Notes: generated by a model not told the origin, from the sequence alone. A stretch of 31,356 nt of DNA from an uncultured Pelagibacteraceae bacterium (GCA_902602105.1 CACKPP010000003.1:2501-33856); one strand, 5' to 3'. Positions 1 to 12,224 are shown, numbered from the stretch's first letter. A program made the numbers and translations.

Positions 1-1521
<1,521 letters not shown>

Positions 1522-1527
1522 TTTATG

Positions 1528-1546
1528 CACAGAAAAAAATTCTGTG
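1528..1546 (-). repeat. Hairpin in the tRNA-Ala/23S spacer
   Basis: A 7-bp perfect inverted repeat (CACAGAA / TTCTGTG, 5-nt A-rich loop) sits just upstream of the 23S 5' end. Its position suggests pre-23S folding or processing, but only the repeat itself is seen. Confidence 0.45.
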
Positions 1547-1566
1547 TTGAATCAAATTTTTATTTT

Positions 1567-1596
1567 GAACATTAGCTAATAACATTACTAATGTTC
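1567..1596 (-). repeat. Hairpin in the tRNA-Ala/23S spacer
   Basis: A 9-bp perfect inverted repeat (GAACATTAG at 1567-1575, CTAATGTTC at 1588-1596) has a 12-nt loop in the otherwise unstructured spacer between tRNA-Ala and 23S. It is probably a spacer stem of the rRNA precursor. There is no following T-run to make it a terminator on the minus strand. Confidence 0.5.
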
Positions 1597-1653
1597 GGAT
1601 ATAGATATTGATATTAATTATTATTTTATTCACAATTTTTATAGCTAAGTGTT

Positions 1654-1729
1654 TGGTGGAGGATAGCGGGATCGAACCGCTGACCTCCTGAATGCAAATC
1701 AGGCGCTCTCCCAGCTGAGCTAATCCCCC
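1654..1729 (-). tRNA. tRNA-Ala (anticodon TGC)
   Basis: The reverse complement folds as a 76-nt tRNA. The acceptor GGGGGAT pairs with ATCCTCC, the D-arm contains AGCTCAGCTGGGAGAGC, the anticodon loop is TTTGCAT with TGC, the T-loop is GGTTCGATCC, and CCA is encoded at the 3' end. It lies between tRNA-Ile and 23S, the standard bacterial spacer arrangement. Confidence 0.97.
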
Positions 1730-1740
1730 ATGATCTTAAT

Positions 1741-1817
1741 TGGTGGGCCGAGAAAGACTCGAACTTTCGACCCCACCCTTATCAAGGGTGTGCTCTAACC
1801 AACTGAGCTACCGGCCC
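1741..1817 (-). tRNA. tRNA-Ile (anticodon GAT)
   Basis: The reverse complement folds as a 77-nt tRNA. The acceptor GGGCCGG pairs with TCGGCCC (one G-T), the D-arm contains TAGCTCAGTTGGTTAGAGC, the anticodon loop has GAT, the T-loop is GTTCGAGTC, and CCA is encoded. It lies 11 nt upstream of tRNA-Ala and about 100 nt downstream of the 16S 3' end. Confidence 0.97.
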
Positions 1818-1837
1818 CCATGCAAGAGAAACACTTT

Positions 1838-1864
1838 TTTAAGAAGAGAAATGAGGACGGTCAA
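1838..1864 (-). repeat. Pre-16S processing stem, 3' arm
   Basis: This 27-nt segment, about 53 nt past the 16S 3' end, is an inverted copy of 3477-3503 upstream of the 16S 5' end. The 24 matching positions plus two G-U wobbles leave a single true mismatch. The pairing loops out the entire 16S, as expected for the RNase III processing stem of bacterial rRNA precursors. A weaker second block (1881-1890 against 3421-3430) extends the stem inward. Confidence 0.8.
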
Positions 1865-1916
1865 CATTACCTATGTATATTATTTAGAATGAAATTTAAC
1901 TTTCATTCATCCTTAG

Positions 1917-3390
<1,474 letters not shown>

Positions 3391-3476
3391 TAAAAACGGC
3401 GCACACTAGCTTCTATATAAATTCTAAGAATAAAATTTATATAATGTTGAAGTGTGTACGACAAATTTTGGTAACC

Positions 3477-3503
3477 TTAACCGTCCACACTTCTCTTCTT
3501 AAA
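3477..3503 (-). repeat. Pre-16S processing stem, 5' arm
   Basis: This is the inverted partner of 1838-1864, lying about 87 nt upstream of the 16S 5' end in the transcript. See the 3' arm for the match. It lies just downstream of the boxA-like element, the order known from other bacterial rRNA leaders. Confidence 0.8.
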
Positions 3504-3529
3504 TATTTACTTTTTAAATAGCTAATTGA

Positions 3530-3575
3530 GTTAAAAAGCTCAATAATCCTCATTAATTTATTGCGAAAACAATAA
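3530..3575 (-). promoter_or_regulatory. boxB/boxA-like rRNA antitermination element
   Basis: On the minus strand GCTTTTTAAC (3530-3539) matches 9 of 10 positions of the boxA core GCTCTTTAAC. Just upstream in the transcript is a 6-bp hairpin (TTATTG / CAATAA, arms 3570-3575 and 3558-3563, loop 6 nt) in the place of boxB. Both lie between the predicted promoter and the 16S processing stem, as in rRNA leaders that bind Nus factors. Function is inferred from motif and position. Confidence 0.5.
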
Positions 3576-3596
3576 TTTTATTGAGAAAGTTTGATG

Positions 3597-3624
3597 CTTA
3601 TAGGCTAAAATTAAGGGAAATCAA
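3597..3624 (-). promoter_or_regulatory. rRNA operon promoter
   Basis: On the minus strand TTGATT (3619-3624) and TATAAG (3597-3602) are spaced by 16 bp and predict a start near 3590, giving a leader of about 200 nt before 16S. The 315-bp stretch 3391-3705 otherwise holds the boxA region and processing-stem arm. The remainder (about 3625-3705), directly upstream of the M23 peptidase gene, shows only A/T-rich DNA with no convincing plus-strand promoter. Confidence 0.6.
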
Positions 3625-3705
3625 GCATATTAGAATAAAAATTCATTAAAAAAAACAACAATTTAAAGGGTTTTTTTTGATTTTTTGATGATGCTAAACT
3701 AATAA

Positions 3706-5016
3706 TTGTCTATCAAAAAATTAATGATCAATAAATTAAAATCTAAATTAAAAAAAAATACTGAACTAATTGCTTTAAGTGTTCTTTTTTCAATTACTGT
3801 TATTTCAACGAGTTATTATAATCTAAACAAAAATCAAATTTATAACAATTATAAAAATTTAATTAACAATATTTATTTCAAAAAAACAACAAATCATTTT
3901 TTAAACAATTTAGAACCAAAATTTAAAAAAATCACACATAGAATTTCACCAGGTGAAACCTTTGATAGTATTTTGGAAAATTACTTAATTGATGAAAAAG
4001 AAATCAATGAAATTAAAACAAAGTTAAAGAAAAAAGTTAACCTAAATAAACTTAACGTAGATCAAAAGATGAAACTAACTATTGATCAGAAAAACAACTA
4101 TTTAAAGGAATTTATCTTTCAGGTCTCAAATACTGAAAAAATTTACTTAACAAAAAATTTAGAAACTAATGAATTTAATCAAAAAATTTTGGTAACTAAA
4201 CTTAAAAAAAATATCCTTTATAAGGAAAATATTATTTTAGATAGTTTGTATAAATCAGCAATAACGCAAAAGATACCAGCTAATATAATAATTGAATTTG
4301 CAAGAATATACGGTTTTGAAGTAGATTTTCAAAGAGACATAAGAAAAAAAGATGTTTTTCAAATCATGTTTGAAGTTTACGTAAATGATAACAATAAAAT
4401 TATTGAGTCAGGTGAAATCCTTTTTGCAAACCTTGTTTTGAGTGGACAAAATAATTCTTTATATTACTTTGATAAAGAAGATAGCAAAGGTCATTATGAT
4501 AAAAATGGAAAAAGTATTCAAAAAGCACTAATGAAAACTCCGATTAATGGTGCAAGACTTTCATCGCCATTTGGTATGAGGAAACATCCGATTGATGGAT
4601 TTAACAAAATGCACAGAGGAACTGACTTTGCTGCACCAGAGGGTACTCCAATAATGGCTTCGGGAAATGGAGTTATTAAAAAAGCAGGATGGTGTGGAGG
4701 AGGTGGAAACTGTGTTGTCATAAAACATAATTCAACATATCAAACTATATATGCGCACATGTCTAAATTTGCCAATGGTATTAGAAGTGGTGTTAGAGTT
4801 AAACAAGGACAAACAATTGGTTACGTCGGGTCAACAGGCAAATCTACCGGACCACATCTTCACTACGAAGTTGTAGTTAATGGGAAAAAAATAAACTCCC
4901 AAACTCTAAAACTTCCCTCTGGTAAAGTGCTTAAAGGTGAAGAAAGAATTTTATTTGAAACTAAACGTATTAAGTTAGATGTTTTAAAGTCTGAAAAAAT
5001 TGTTGGTTTGAATTAA
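3706..5016 (+). CDS. M23 family metallopeptidase (murein endopeptidase), membrane-anchored
   Basis: A zinc peptidase of the LytM/MepM type that cleaves peptidoglycan cross-links in the periplasm. A basic N-terminus and a hydrophobic segment at about residues 20-38 give a single membrane anchor. A LysM/OapA-like region follows (about 75-125, with the HRISPGETFDSIL motif). The C-terminal M23 domain has zinc ligands H303 and D307 (HRGTD) and H384-L-H386, and the glycine-rich GWCGGGGNCVVIKH strand typical of the family. The reading frame opens at a TTG at 3706; an ATG at 3724 is an equally good start and neither has a Shine-Dalgarno sequence. A stop lies in frame just upstream (3700-3702), so the protein cannot be longer. 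It stands alone, divergent from the rRNA operon, with only 10 bp to the convergent DUF4167 gene. Confidence 0.9.
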   Translation: MSIKKLMINKLKSKLKKNTELIALSVLFSITVISTSYYNLNKNQIYNNYKNLINNIYFKKTTNHFLNNLEPKFKKITHRISPGETFDSILENYLIDEKEINEIKTKLKKKVNLNKLNVDQKMKLTIDQKNNYLKEFIFQVSNTEKIYLTKNLETNEFNQKILVTKLKKNILYKENIILDSLYKSAITQKIPANIIIEFARIYGFEVDFQRDIRKKDVFQIMFEVYVNDNNKIIESGEILFANLVLSGQNNSLYYFDKEDSKGHYDKNGKSIQKALMKTPINGARLSSPFGMRKHPIDGFNKMHRGTDFAAPEGTPIMASGNGVIKKAGWCGGGGNCVVIKHNSTYQTIYAHMSKFANGIRSGVRVKQGQTIGYVGSTGKSTGPHLHYEVVVNGKKINSQTLKLPSGKVLKGEERILFETKRIKLDVLKSEKIVGLN

Positions 5017-5026
5017 TATAATTATA

Positions 5027-5416
5027 TTAGATTTTTTCTAATTCTTTTTTTTCTACATTATCAGTTTTTTTTTCTTCCTGATCTGGTATTTTAGAAATAG
5101 TTGATAAATTTTCATTTGACTTATTTCTTAAATTATTTCCTTGTTCACTTAATATTCGTGTAAAATGATCAGCGTGTTGAAAGTAGTTTTCTGATAAAAT
5201 CTTATCTCCACTTGATAAAGCTTCTCTAGCTAAATTATTATATTTTTCAACTAATTTTGAAGCATTCTGATTATTTCGATTAGGGATTTTCCTCTTAAAA
5301 TTTTCATTATTTGAAAAGTTAGAACTAAACTTTGATCGATCTCCATTTGATTTGAAATTTCTATCATTTCTTCTGAAGTTGTTTCTTCTAACGTTATTAT
5401 TTCTAAAAGTTACCAT
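5027..5416 (-). CDS. DUF4167 domain protein, Arg/Asn-rich
   Basis: This 129-residue protein has an Asn/Arg-rich N-terminal half (about 1-50), probably disordered and possibly nucleic-acid binding. A conserved block at about 52-92 (LVEKYNNLAREALSSGDKI, then SENYFQHADHFTRIL) matches what I know of the alphaproteobacterial DUF4167 family. A charged tail follows. In alphaproteobacteria this gene typically follows prmC, as it does here with a 12-bp gap, and it closes the lysC-ispG-prfA-prmC operon. The family's role is unknown to me; a link to translation is inferred only from its neighbours. Confidence 0.85.
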   Translation of the reverse strand: MVTFRNNNVRRNNFRRNDRNFKSNGDRSKFSSNFSNNENFKRKIPNRNNQNASKLVEKYNNLAREALSSGDKILSENYFQHADHFTRILSEQGNNLRNKSNENLSTISKIPDQEEKKTDNVEKKELEKI

Positions 5417-5428
5417 ATTTTATGTTAA

Positions 5429-6271
5429 TTAAATTTTTGTACTTATTATACACCTATCGTTTTTTGCATAATCTTTTAAAATATTGTTTATATAAAATCC
5501 TTTGTCTTTTAATATTTTTTTAACTCTTTCTCTTTGATCAAAAGATATTTCTATTACAAGTTTACCATTTTTTTTAATCAGATCAGATGCCTTAGTAATA
5601 ATTTTTCTGATTTCTGATAATCCATCTAATCCACCATCTAATGCCATTTTTGGCTCAAAATTCAATATATCTTTTTCCAAATTTTTTAAATCAATCTGAT
5701 TAATATAAGGAGGATTAGATATAATTAAATCATATTTGCCATGGTTAAAATTGTCAACATCTGATTTAAATAATTTTACTCTATTTTCTAGGCCTAATTT
5801 AAAAGTATTTATTTTACACAAATTTAGGCTCTTTTTGCTTATGTCAATTCCTATACCATAAAAATTTTTTTTTTCACTTAATATTGATAAAAGTATACAG
5901 CCAGACCCAACTCCAATATCTAAAACTTTAAGTTTATTTCTGTATTTGTACAATTTTAAAACCTGTTCTATTAATATTTCTGTATCAGGCCTTGGAATTA
6001 AAACACCTTGTAAAATATCAAATTCATATTTCCAAAAGTCTTTTTTACCTATCAAATAAGCTATTGGTTTACCAATAGATCTTTGATTGATTAAATTTTT
6101 AAAAAGATCAAAGGATTTTTTTTCAAGTTTTTTGTTTGAATTTAAAATTGTAAACAATCTATCCTTTTGAATAACTTTAGACATTAATATTTCAGAGTCT
6201 AATTTTGGTGATTTAATATTATTTTTTTTTAAAAGTTTACTTGCTTCATTAATTGCATTTTCTATATTCAT
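5429..6271 (-). CDS. prmC: Release factor glutamine methyltransferase PrmC
   Basis: Transfers a methyl group from S-adenosylmethionine to the glutamine of the GGQ motif of peptide release factors, which raises termination efficiency. The N-terminal helical domain (about 1-85) is followed by IPRPDTE (92-98), the SAM-binding LDIGVGSG (117-124) and the catalytic NPPY (186-189) that holds the target glutamine amide. The length of 280 residues is normal. It starts 4 bp after the prfA stop, so enzyme and substrate are made from one transcript. An A10 run occurs inside the gene, in a lysine-rich stretch. Confidence 0.96.
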   Translation of the reverse strand: MNIENAINEASKLLKKNNIKSPKLDSEILMSKVIQKDRLFTILNSNKKLEKKSFDLFKNLINQRSIGKPIAYLIGKKDFWKYEFDILQGVLIPRPDTEILIEQVLKLYKYRNKLKVLDIGVGSGCILLSILSEKKNFYGIGIDISKKSLNLCKINTFKLGLENRVKLFKSDVDNFNHGKYDLIISNPPYINQIDLKNLEKDILNFEPKMALDGGLDGLSEIRKIITKASDLIKKNGKLVIEISFDQRERVKKILKDKGFYINNILKDYAKNDRCIISTKI

Positions 6272-6275
6272 AAAT

Positions 6276-7346
6276 TTAGAGATTATTCAAACTTTCTTCT
6301 TGTGCTTGAAGTGTAAGTGACTCAATCATTTCATCAAAAATTTCTCCTTCAAGAAATTCTTCTAATTTGTGTAAGGTTAAATTAATTCTATGATCAGTAA
6401 CTCGACCTTGTGGAAAATTATATGTTCTTATTCTCTCAGATCTATCCCCAGTTCCAATTTTTTTTTTTCTATCTTGAGATCTTTCTTTTTCAATTCTAGA
6501 TCTTTCTAATTCATAAAGCCTAGCTCTTAAAATTTTCATTCCTTTAGCTTTATTTTTATGCTGAGACTTTTCATCCTGTTGAGAAACTGAAAGTCCAGAT
6601 GGTATGTGAGTGATTCTAACAGCACTATCTGTTGTGTTAACAGATTGGCCCCCCGGTCCGCCAGCTCTAAAAACATCTATCCTCAAATCAGACTCATTTA
6701 TTTTTAAATCTACCTCTTCTACTTCGGGTAAGACTGCAACGGTTGCAGCAGAAGTATGTACTCTTCCTTGTGTCTCAGTATCTGGCACTCTTTGAACCCG
6801 ATGTACTCCACTTTCATATTTTAAAGTAGAATAAATATTGGTGCCTTTTATTGATGCAATAACTTCTTTTAATCCACCTGCCTCACTTCTGGAAATAGAA
6901 ATTACCTCTAAAGACCACCTTTTTTTGTTACTTACTTTTTCATACATTTTAAAAAGATCACCTGCAAATAAACTTGCCTCTAAACCTCCAGTGCCTGCTC
7001 TAATTTCTATTATAGCATTTTTTTTGTCAGCTTCATCTTTTGGTAATAAAAATAATTTTAATTTTTTTTCGTTTTTCTCATATTGTAACTTCAAATCAAT
7101 TAGTTCAATCTCGGCCATTTTTAGTAATTCTTCATCTGCTTGTCTGTCACCTATAATTTTCTCTAACTCAAATTTTTCTTTTTCAAATTTTATATATTTT
7201 TTAGCTTCTTCAACTATCTCATTTAAATCAGAATACTCCTTTGATTTTTCTGCAAAAAGTTTTTTATCTATTTTCCCTGAAGATAGATCTTTTTCCAAAA
7301 CAGAATGTTTATTAATTAATTCCTCAATTGTTTTATGTGGTATCAT
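6276..7346 (-). CDS. prfA: Peptide chain release factor 1
   Basis: Recognises UAA and UAG stop codons and triggers hydrolysis of peptidyl-tRNA. The tripeptide anticodon PxT is present as P188-D-T190 within [19 protein letters not shown], and the catalytic GGQ is at 232-234 within [12 protein letters not shown]. The PxT motif distinguishes it from RF2. Its length of 356 residues is close to the E. coli protein. The start codon lies 1 bp past the ispG stop, indicating translational coupling. An A11 tract (6458-6468) encodes a lysine run before the [11 protein letters not shown] segment. Confidence 0.97.
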   Translation of the reverse strand: MIPHKTIEELINKHSVLEKDLSSGKIDKKLFAEKSKEYSDLNEIVEEAKKYIKFEKEKFELEKIIGDRQADEELLKMAEIELIDLKLQYEKNEKKLKLFLLPKDEADKKNAIIEIRAGTGGLEASLFAGDLFKMYEKVSNKKRWSLEVISISRSEAGGLKEVIASIKGTNIYSTLKYESGVHRVQRVPDTETQGRVHTSAATVAVLPEVEEVDLKINESDLRIDVFRAGGPGGQSVNTTDSAVRITHIPSGLSVSQQDEKSQHKNKAKGMKILRARLYELERSRIEKERSQDRKKKIGTGDRSERIRTYNFPQGRVTDHRINLTLHKLEEFLEGEIFDEMIESLTLQAQEESLNNL

Positions 7347-7347
7347 C

Positions 7348-8445
7348 TTAATTGTTTTCTAACTCGGAAGCTTTTTTTTCAACTTCATCAATTACCTTGG
7401 AAATTAATTCTCTGGTTAAAACTTTTTCTTTCTGAATTCCTGATAAATAAAGCATATTGCTTCCTTTGCTGCCCCCTGTTATTCCAACATCAGTCATAGC
7501 AGCCTCACCAGGTCCGTTAACAACACATCCTATTATAGACAGAGTAATGGGAGTTTTAATATGTGATAATTTTTCTTCTAAAATTCTAACTGTGTCTATT
7601 ACTTGAAAACCTTGTCTGGCACATGAAGGGCAAGATATGATTTTAACTCCTTTGTTACGTAAATTAAGGGATTTCAAAATTTCATTACCAATTTTTACCT
7701 CTTTAACTGGATCATCTGATAAAGAAATTCTTATAGTATCACCTATTCCACTCAAAAGAAGAGATCCTATCCCAATTGAAGATTTTATGCTTCCAGGAAC
7801 AAAACTGCCAGCTTCAGTAATTCCAAGATGAAGAGGATAATCAGTTACATTCGAGAGTTGACGATATGCTTCTATAGACAAAAATACATCAGATGACTTA
7901 ACACTTATTTTAAAATTAAAAAAATCTTGGTCCTCTAAAATTTTAATATTTCTCAAAGCGCTTTCAACTAAAGCTTCTGGACATGGTTCTTTGAAATTTT
8001 CAAGAATATCCTTCTCAAGTGATCCTGCATTAACACCAATTCTTATTGAACATTGATTATCTTTTGCTGCTTGTAATACATCATAAATTTTATTTTTATC
8101 TCCTATATTGCCAGGATTTATTCTTAAACAGCTGGCACCATTTTTTGCAGCTTCAATTGCTCTTTTATAATGAAAATGAATATCTGCAACAACAGGTATA
8201 TCTATATGTTTTGTAATTTCTTTGAGTGCTTTTGATGATGATTCATCTGGACAGGAAACCCTAACTATATCTGCTCCTTCATTTTGTACATCTTGTATCT
8301 GTTTTATAGTGCTCTTTATGTCAGTTGTTAAAGTATTAGTCATAGTTTGAACAGATATAGGATTGTTGCCTCCTACTTTAACTTTTCCAACTTTAATGAC
8401 CTTTGTTTTTTTTCTCTTTATATCTCTGAATGGCCTTATACTCAT
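7348..8445 (-). CDS. ispG: 4-hydroxy-3-methylbut-2-enyl diphosphate synthase (flavodoxin/ferredoxin)
   Basis: The penultimate enzyme of the non-mevalonate isoprenoid pathway, converting methylerythritol cyclodiphosphate to HMBPP with a [4Fe-4S] cluster. The cluster cysteines are C272 and C275 (SCPSCARQ) and C307 (GCVVNGPGE), with the conserved glutamate E314. The N-terminal TIM-barrel part begins at about residue 15 with [16 protein letters not shown]. The length of 365 residues matches the short two-domain bacterial form. It sits between lysC (2 bp upstream) and prfA (1 bp downstream). In many other alphaproteobacteria a different gene (ptsP) separates lysC and prfA, so this placement is somewhat lineage-specific (from memory). 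Confidence 0.97.
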   Translation of the reverse strand: MSIRPFRDIKRKKTKVIKVGKVKVGGNNPISVQTMTNTLTTDIKSTIKQIQDVQNEGADIVRVSCPDESSSKALKEITKHIDIPVVADIHFHYKRAIEAAKNGASCLRINPGNIGDKNKIYDVLQAAKDNQCSIRIGVNAGSLEKDILENFKEPCPEALVESALRNIKILEDQDFFNFKISVKSSDVFLSIEAYRQLSNVTDYPLHLGITEAGSFVPGSIKSSIGIGSLLLSGIGDTIRISLSDDPVKEVKIGNEILKSLNLRNKGVKIISCPSCARQGFQVIDTVRILEEKLSHIKTPITLSIIGCVVNGPGEAAMTDVGITGGSKGSNMLYLSGIQKEKVLTRELISKVIDEVEKKASELENN

Positions 8446-8447
8446 TT

Positions 8448-9662
8448 TTATTTTTCTAGTTTAAATTCTTTATGTAAAGCTGTTAATGCTTTTTTTGTAT
8501 TTTTTTTATCAATTAAAACTGAAATTTTAATTTCTGACGTAGAAATTACCTGAATATTAATTTTTTTATCTGCTAAAGTTTGGAACATCTTAAAAGTAAC
8601 TCCAGGAGTTGATATCATTCCAACACCAATTATTGAAACTTTTGAAACTCCTTTTGTGAATAATAATTTTCTAAATTTAATACTTTTATTATCTTGAATT
8701 ATTTTTTTCGTTTTACTTAAGTCTTCACTTTTAATAGTAAAAGTAAGATCAGTTTCATTTCCATTTGCAGATATGTTTTGAACCACCATATCAACATTTA
8801 TAGAATTTTTAGATAAGGGTTTGAAAATAGATGCCGCAACTCCTGGTTTGTCTTTTACTCCAACAAGAGTAACTTTAGCATCATTATAAGTAGAGGAAAT
8901 TCCAGTAATAATTCTATTATTAATTATATTTGATTTTTTTGTTATTAGAGTTCCTTGCTTTTTAATAAATGAGGATTTAACCTCAATATCAATTCTATTT
9001 AATCTTGCGTCTTGAATTGAAACTGGCTGCATCACTTTAGCTCCTAATGATGCCATTTCTAACATTTCTTCGTACGATATCACTTTAATTTTTTTCGCTT
9101 TTTTTAACTTATTAGGATCAGTTGTGTAAACACCCTCCACATCAGTATATATTATGCATCTTTTAGCTTTGAAAAATTTTGCAAGCATAATTGCACTTGC
9201 ATCTGAGCCTCCACGACCTATCGTAGTTATTCTACTTTCATTATTAATACCTTGATAACCAGTTATAACTGGCACACCACCCTCTTTAAGATAGCTTAAA
9301 ATTTTATTTTTATAAATTTTGTCTATTCTTGAATTTTTATGAAAACCTTTTGTTAATATTGGTATTTGCCATGATAACCAAGACCTAGATTTTATTCCAT
9401 TTTGAATTAATCCTCCAGCAATCAAAGAACATGCAACTTGTTCGCCAGAAGAAACAAGTACATCATATTCCTCATTTGAAAAATTTTCACTTATTTCTTT
9501 GGATTTTTTTATTAAATCATTTGTCACACCACTCATTGCTGAAGAAACAACAATTATCTTGTATTTCTTTTTTTTGTAACCTTCGATTATTTTTGCAACA
9601 TTTTTGATCTTTTTAATTGTTCCAACTGATGTTCCGCCAAATTTTAATACTACAAGTTTCAT
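8448..9662 (-). CDS. lysC: Aspartate kinase
   Basis: Phosphorylates aspartate as the first step toward lysine, threonine, methionine and diaminopimelate. The kinase domain begins with KFGGTSVG (7-14) and includes the GRGGSDASA loop (149-157). The C-terminal third (from about 265) carries two ACT domains ([19 protein letters not shown] and [19 protein letters not shown]), the usual site of feedback inhibition by end-product amino acids. At 404 residues it is a monofunctional aspartokinase. It is the first gene of the operon lysC-ispG-prfA-prmC-DUF4167 and is divergent from ubiG across 68 bp. Confidence 0.97.
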   Translation of the reverse strand: MKLVVLKFGGTSVGTIKKIKNVAKIIEGYKKKKYKIIVVSSAMSGVTNDLIKKSKEISENFSNEEYDVLVSSGEQVACSLIAGGLIQNGIKSRSWLSWQIPILTKGFHKNSRIDKIYKNKILSYLKEGGVPVITGYQGINNESRITTIGRGGSDASAIMLAKFFKAKRCIIYTDVEGVYTTDPNKLKKAKKIKVISYEEMLEMASLGAKVMQPVSIQDARLNRIDIEVKSSFIKKQGTLITKKSNIINNRIITGISSTYNDAKVTLVGVKDKPGVAASIFKPLSKNSINVDMVVQNISANGNETDLTFTIKSEDLSKTKKIIQDNKSIKFRKLLFTKGVSKVSIIGVGMISTPGVTFKMFQTLADKKINIQVISTSEIKISVLIDKKNTKKALTALHKEFKLEK

Positions 9663-9694
9663 GATAAAATATTCTCTAAAAATTAAAATATATT

Positions 9695-9723
9695 GATAAA
9701 ATACATGTTGAATATAAAGTCAA
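9695..9723 (-). promoter_or_regulatory. lysC: Possible lysC operon promoter
   Basis: On the minus strand a near-consensus -35 TTGACT (9718-9723) is followed after 17 bp by TTTATC (9695-9700), a weak -10. It is the best-looking element in the 68-bp lysC/ubiG divergent gap. The weak -10 keeps confidence low. Confidence 0.3.
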
Positions 9724-9730
9724 CTTACTA

Positions 9731-10459
9731 ATGAAAACTAGCACAATAAGTAAAAAAGAAATAGAGAAATTTTCGAAAATTGCCAAAGAATGGTGGGATC
9801 CTGCTGGTAAATTCAAGCCATTACACAAATTTAATCCAATAAGGATTTCATATATTAAGGACCATATAATAAGCACCCTTAAACTAAAAAATAAAAAAAA
9901 ACCTTTAGATAAAATTAAAATTTTAGACATTGGTTGTGGGGGTGGCTTGTTATCTGAACCTATGAGTAGATTAGGGGCACAAGTCGTAGGTATTGATGCA
10001 TCAAATAAAAATATAAACGTTGCAAAATTACATGCAAAAAAAAATAATTTAAATATTAAATATATATGTAATTCACCAGAAAATTTTAAACCTCAAATGA
10101 AATTTGATGTGATACTTAATATGGAAATCATAGAACATGTAGAGAATGTCGATTTATTCTTAAAATCTTGCTCAAAACTATTAAAAAAAAATGGAATAAT
10201 GTTTGTTGCTACTTTAAATAAAACTTTAAAATCATATTTATTTGCAATTATTGGTGCAGAATATATTATGAGGTGGCTACCAATAGGAACACATGAATGG
10301 GAAAAGTTTGTTAATCCCAATGATTTAATTGATATTCTAAAAAAAAATAATTTCGAGTTGGACAGTTTAGATGGCATGAAATTTAATTTAATTGATGACA
10401 CTTGGAGTATCAGTTCTGACAAATCAGTAAATTATATTGGAAAATTTATTAAATATTAA
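9731..10459 (+). CDS. ubiG: Ubiquinone biosynthesis O-methyltransferase UbiG
   Basis: A SAM-dependent O-methyltransferase that acts twice in ubiquinone synthesis. The conserved N-terminal segment FSKIAKEWWDPAGKFKPLHK (15-33) is diagnostic for UbiG. The Rossmann SAM-binding motif LDIGCGGG is at 65-72, with the acidic end of strand 2 at GIDAS. The length of 242 residues is normal. It is a single-gene plus-strand unit, divergent from lysC, and its stop codon overlaps the convergent DUF1178 gene by 4 bp. There is no Shine-Dalgarno sequence before the ATG. Confidence 0.95.
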   Translation: MKTSTISKKEIEKFSKIAKEWWDPAGKFKPLHKFNPIRISYIKDHIISTLKLKNKKKPLDKIKILDIGCGGGLLSEPMSRLGAQVVGIDASNKNINVAKLHAKKNNLNIKYICNSPENFKPQMKFDVILNMEIIEHVENVDLFLKSCSKLLKKNGIMFVATLNKTLKSYLFAIIGAEYIMRWLPIGTHEWEKFVNPNDLIDILKKNNFELDSLDGMKFNLIDDTWSISSDKSVNYIGKFIKY

Positions 10460-10884
10460 TTAGTATTATCTTCTAACCAGGGCACACTTACAATATCTAT
10501 GCCTTCTTCTTTTAATTCTTTCATGTCTTTTTTAGATGCTGTGCCATAAATACTTTTGTCTTTTTTTTTTTTATTATAATGTATAGATCTTGCTTCATAA
10601 GCAAAACTGTCACCAACATATTCAAAGTTTTTCTTTATAAATTTTTGATATTCTTTAATTGTATTAGAAATTTTCTTTAATTTTAATTCTTGTTGATCAA
10701 ATTTTTTTACTTTACTTTTATTAATTAGTTTAGGAGCCATCAAGGTTTTTTCAATTCTTTTTGAATTACAATTATGGCAATTAAGATATTTTTTTTTTTT
10801 AAGTTTTTCATACTCCAAAGATGATGCAAACCAACTGTCAAATAACAAATTGCAGTTTTTACAAACTAATTTATATTTTATCAT
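10456..10884 (-). CDS. DUF1178 family zinc-ribbon protein
   Basis: This 142-residue protein starts MIKYKLVCKNCNLLFDSWF and has two CxxC pairs (C8/C11 and C36/C39) that form a probable zinc ribbon, typical of the alphaproteobacterial DUF1178 family of unknown function. The middle (about 55-95) is charged and helical, and the C-terminus is VSVPWLEDN. Unusually, the short gene contains two separate runs of 12 adenines, encoding K29-K32 and K105-K108. Its end overlaps ubiG and its start is 38 bp from argJ, which precedes it on the same strand, so argJ-DUF1178 may be co-transcribed. Confidence 0.85.
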   Translation of the reverse strand: MIKYKLVCKNCNLLFDSWFASSLEYEKLKKKKYLNCHNCNSKRIEKTLMAPKLINKSKVKKFDQQELKLKKISNTIKEYQKFIKKNFEYVGDSFAYEARSIHYNKKKKDKSIYGTASKKDMKELKEEGIDIVSVPWLEDNTN

Positions 10885-10922
10885 TAATAATAATTAATCA
10901 TTGTTTGTTTAAATTCAATATA

Positions 10923-12224
10923 TCAACTACGATAATCTGAATTTATCTCAATATATTTTTTTGTAAAATCCATAGAATAAGCTGTAAAGTTTTTTGATCC
11001 ATTGGAAATATCTACATAAATTTCTATATTATCATTTTTCATATAATCTAGAGCTTCTTCTTCATTATAGTTAATATTTAATTTTCCATTTTGAATAATA
11101 TTTATATGTCCAAAAGTCATCGATAGTTTTTCAACATTAAATGGTATTCCTGCTTTACCAATCGCCATAATAATTCTTCCCCAATTAGGATCTTCACCAG
11201 CAATTGCTGTTTTTACCAATGGAGAATTGGCAATAGAGAAAGCAACTTTTTTAGCATCAATTTCTGTTTTACAATTTTGAGAATAAATTGTTATAAATTT
11301 TGATGCACCTTCCCCATCAGCTACTACTCTTTTAGCTAAGTTCAATAATACTTTGTTTAAAGCCTTGTCGAATTCTCTAATTTTTTCATCATTGATATTT
11401 TTTATTTTTGAGTGCTTAGATTTTCCTGTTGAAAATATAGAAACCATGTCATTAGTACTAGTATCACTATCACAACTAATCGCATTAAATGTAGAAGATA
11501 TATTTTTTTTAAGAAGTTTTTTTAAAATATTATTTGGAATATCTGCATTTGTAAAAATATAACCTAAAGTTGTGGCCATGTTTGGTTGTATCATTCCAGA
11601 ACCCTTGGCAATTCCAAATATTTTGATTTTACTATTGCCAATTAAACATTCTTCCATAGCCATCTTTGGCTGAGTATCGGTCGTCATTATTCCTAAAGCT
11701 GCTTTCATCCAGATATATTTATTTTGGGTATATTTGATTTTATTTACCAAATCGATAATCTTATTTTTTATTTTTGTTTCAGGAAATGTTTCCCCAATGG
11801 TCCCTGTACATCCAAAAATTATTTCTTTAGGTTTAATTCTTTTAGGTTGATCTTCATCACTTTTTTGTTTTTGAGATAAATTTTCAGAAACTACTTCTGC
11901 AATTTTTTCTAAACTTTTATATCCTTGCTTTCCAGTAAAACAATTTGCATTTCTAGTATTAACTAATAATGAGAATACTTTCTTAGATTTATGATTTAAA
12001 TTCCATTTTATATTTTCTGAAATAATCTTAGATTGAGTGTATACAGATGCATAATTTGCACCTTCTCTAAAATAAAACATTACAAGATCATCACGTGGAT
12101 CTTTATATAAATTAGCACAAACTGTGGAAACTGAGACTCCGTCTACATGATCTAAATCTTGAAATTCCGTCATTCTTCTATTTTTCGATTTAGATGATAA
12201 AAAGTTACTTAAATTAATGCCCAT
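10923..12224 (-). CDS. argJ: Glutamate N-acetyltransferase / amino-acid acetyltransferase
   Basis: Recycles the acetyl group from N-acetylornithine to glutamate in arginine synthesis, and in bifunctional forms also acetylates glutamate from acetyl-CoA. The precursor self-cleaves before a threonine nucleophile: MIQPNMATTL places the cut between A217 and T218. Upstream landmarks include GCTGTIGE (138-145) and MTTDTQPK (180-187). The substrate-binding end has GEDPNWGRIIMA. The length of 433 residues is slightly above the usual 400-410. The final residues depart from the common NADYRT ending only slightly (NSDYRS). It is divergent from secA over 65 bp. With argD and argF elsewhere in the window it points to the acetyl-cycling arginine pathway. 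Confidence 0.95.
   Translation of the reverse strand: MGINLSNFLSSKSKNRRMTEFQDLDHVDGVSVSTVCANLYKDPRDDLVMFYFREGANYASVYTQSKIISENIKWNLNHKSKKVFSLLVNTRNANCFTGKQGYKSLEKIAEVVSENLSQKQKSDEDQPKRIKPKEIIFGCTGTIGETFPETKIKNKIIDLVNKIKYTQNKYIWMKAALGIMTTDTQPKMAMEECLIGNSKIKIFGIAKGSGMIQPNMATTLGYIFTNADIPNNILKKLLKKNISSTFNAISCDSDTSTNDMVSIFSTGKSKHSKIKNINDEKIREFDKALNKVLLNLAKRVVADGEGASKFITIYSQNCKTEIDAKKVAFSIANSPLVKTAIAGEDPNWGRIIMAIGKAGIPFNVEKLSMTFGHINIIQNGKLNINYNEEEALDYMKNDNIEIYVDISNGSKNFTAYSMDFTKKYIEINSDYRS

Noticed and set aside
6838..7362. 174-codon plus-strand open frame opposite prfA, with similar antisense frames opposite accA, glcB, ubiG, kdsD and aroA
   Set aside because: These are mirror frames of well-identified genes. 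Their Ser/Phe/Leu-rich content is what the antisense of Lys/Glu-rich genes gives.
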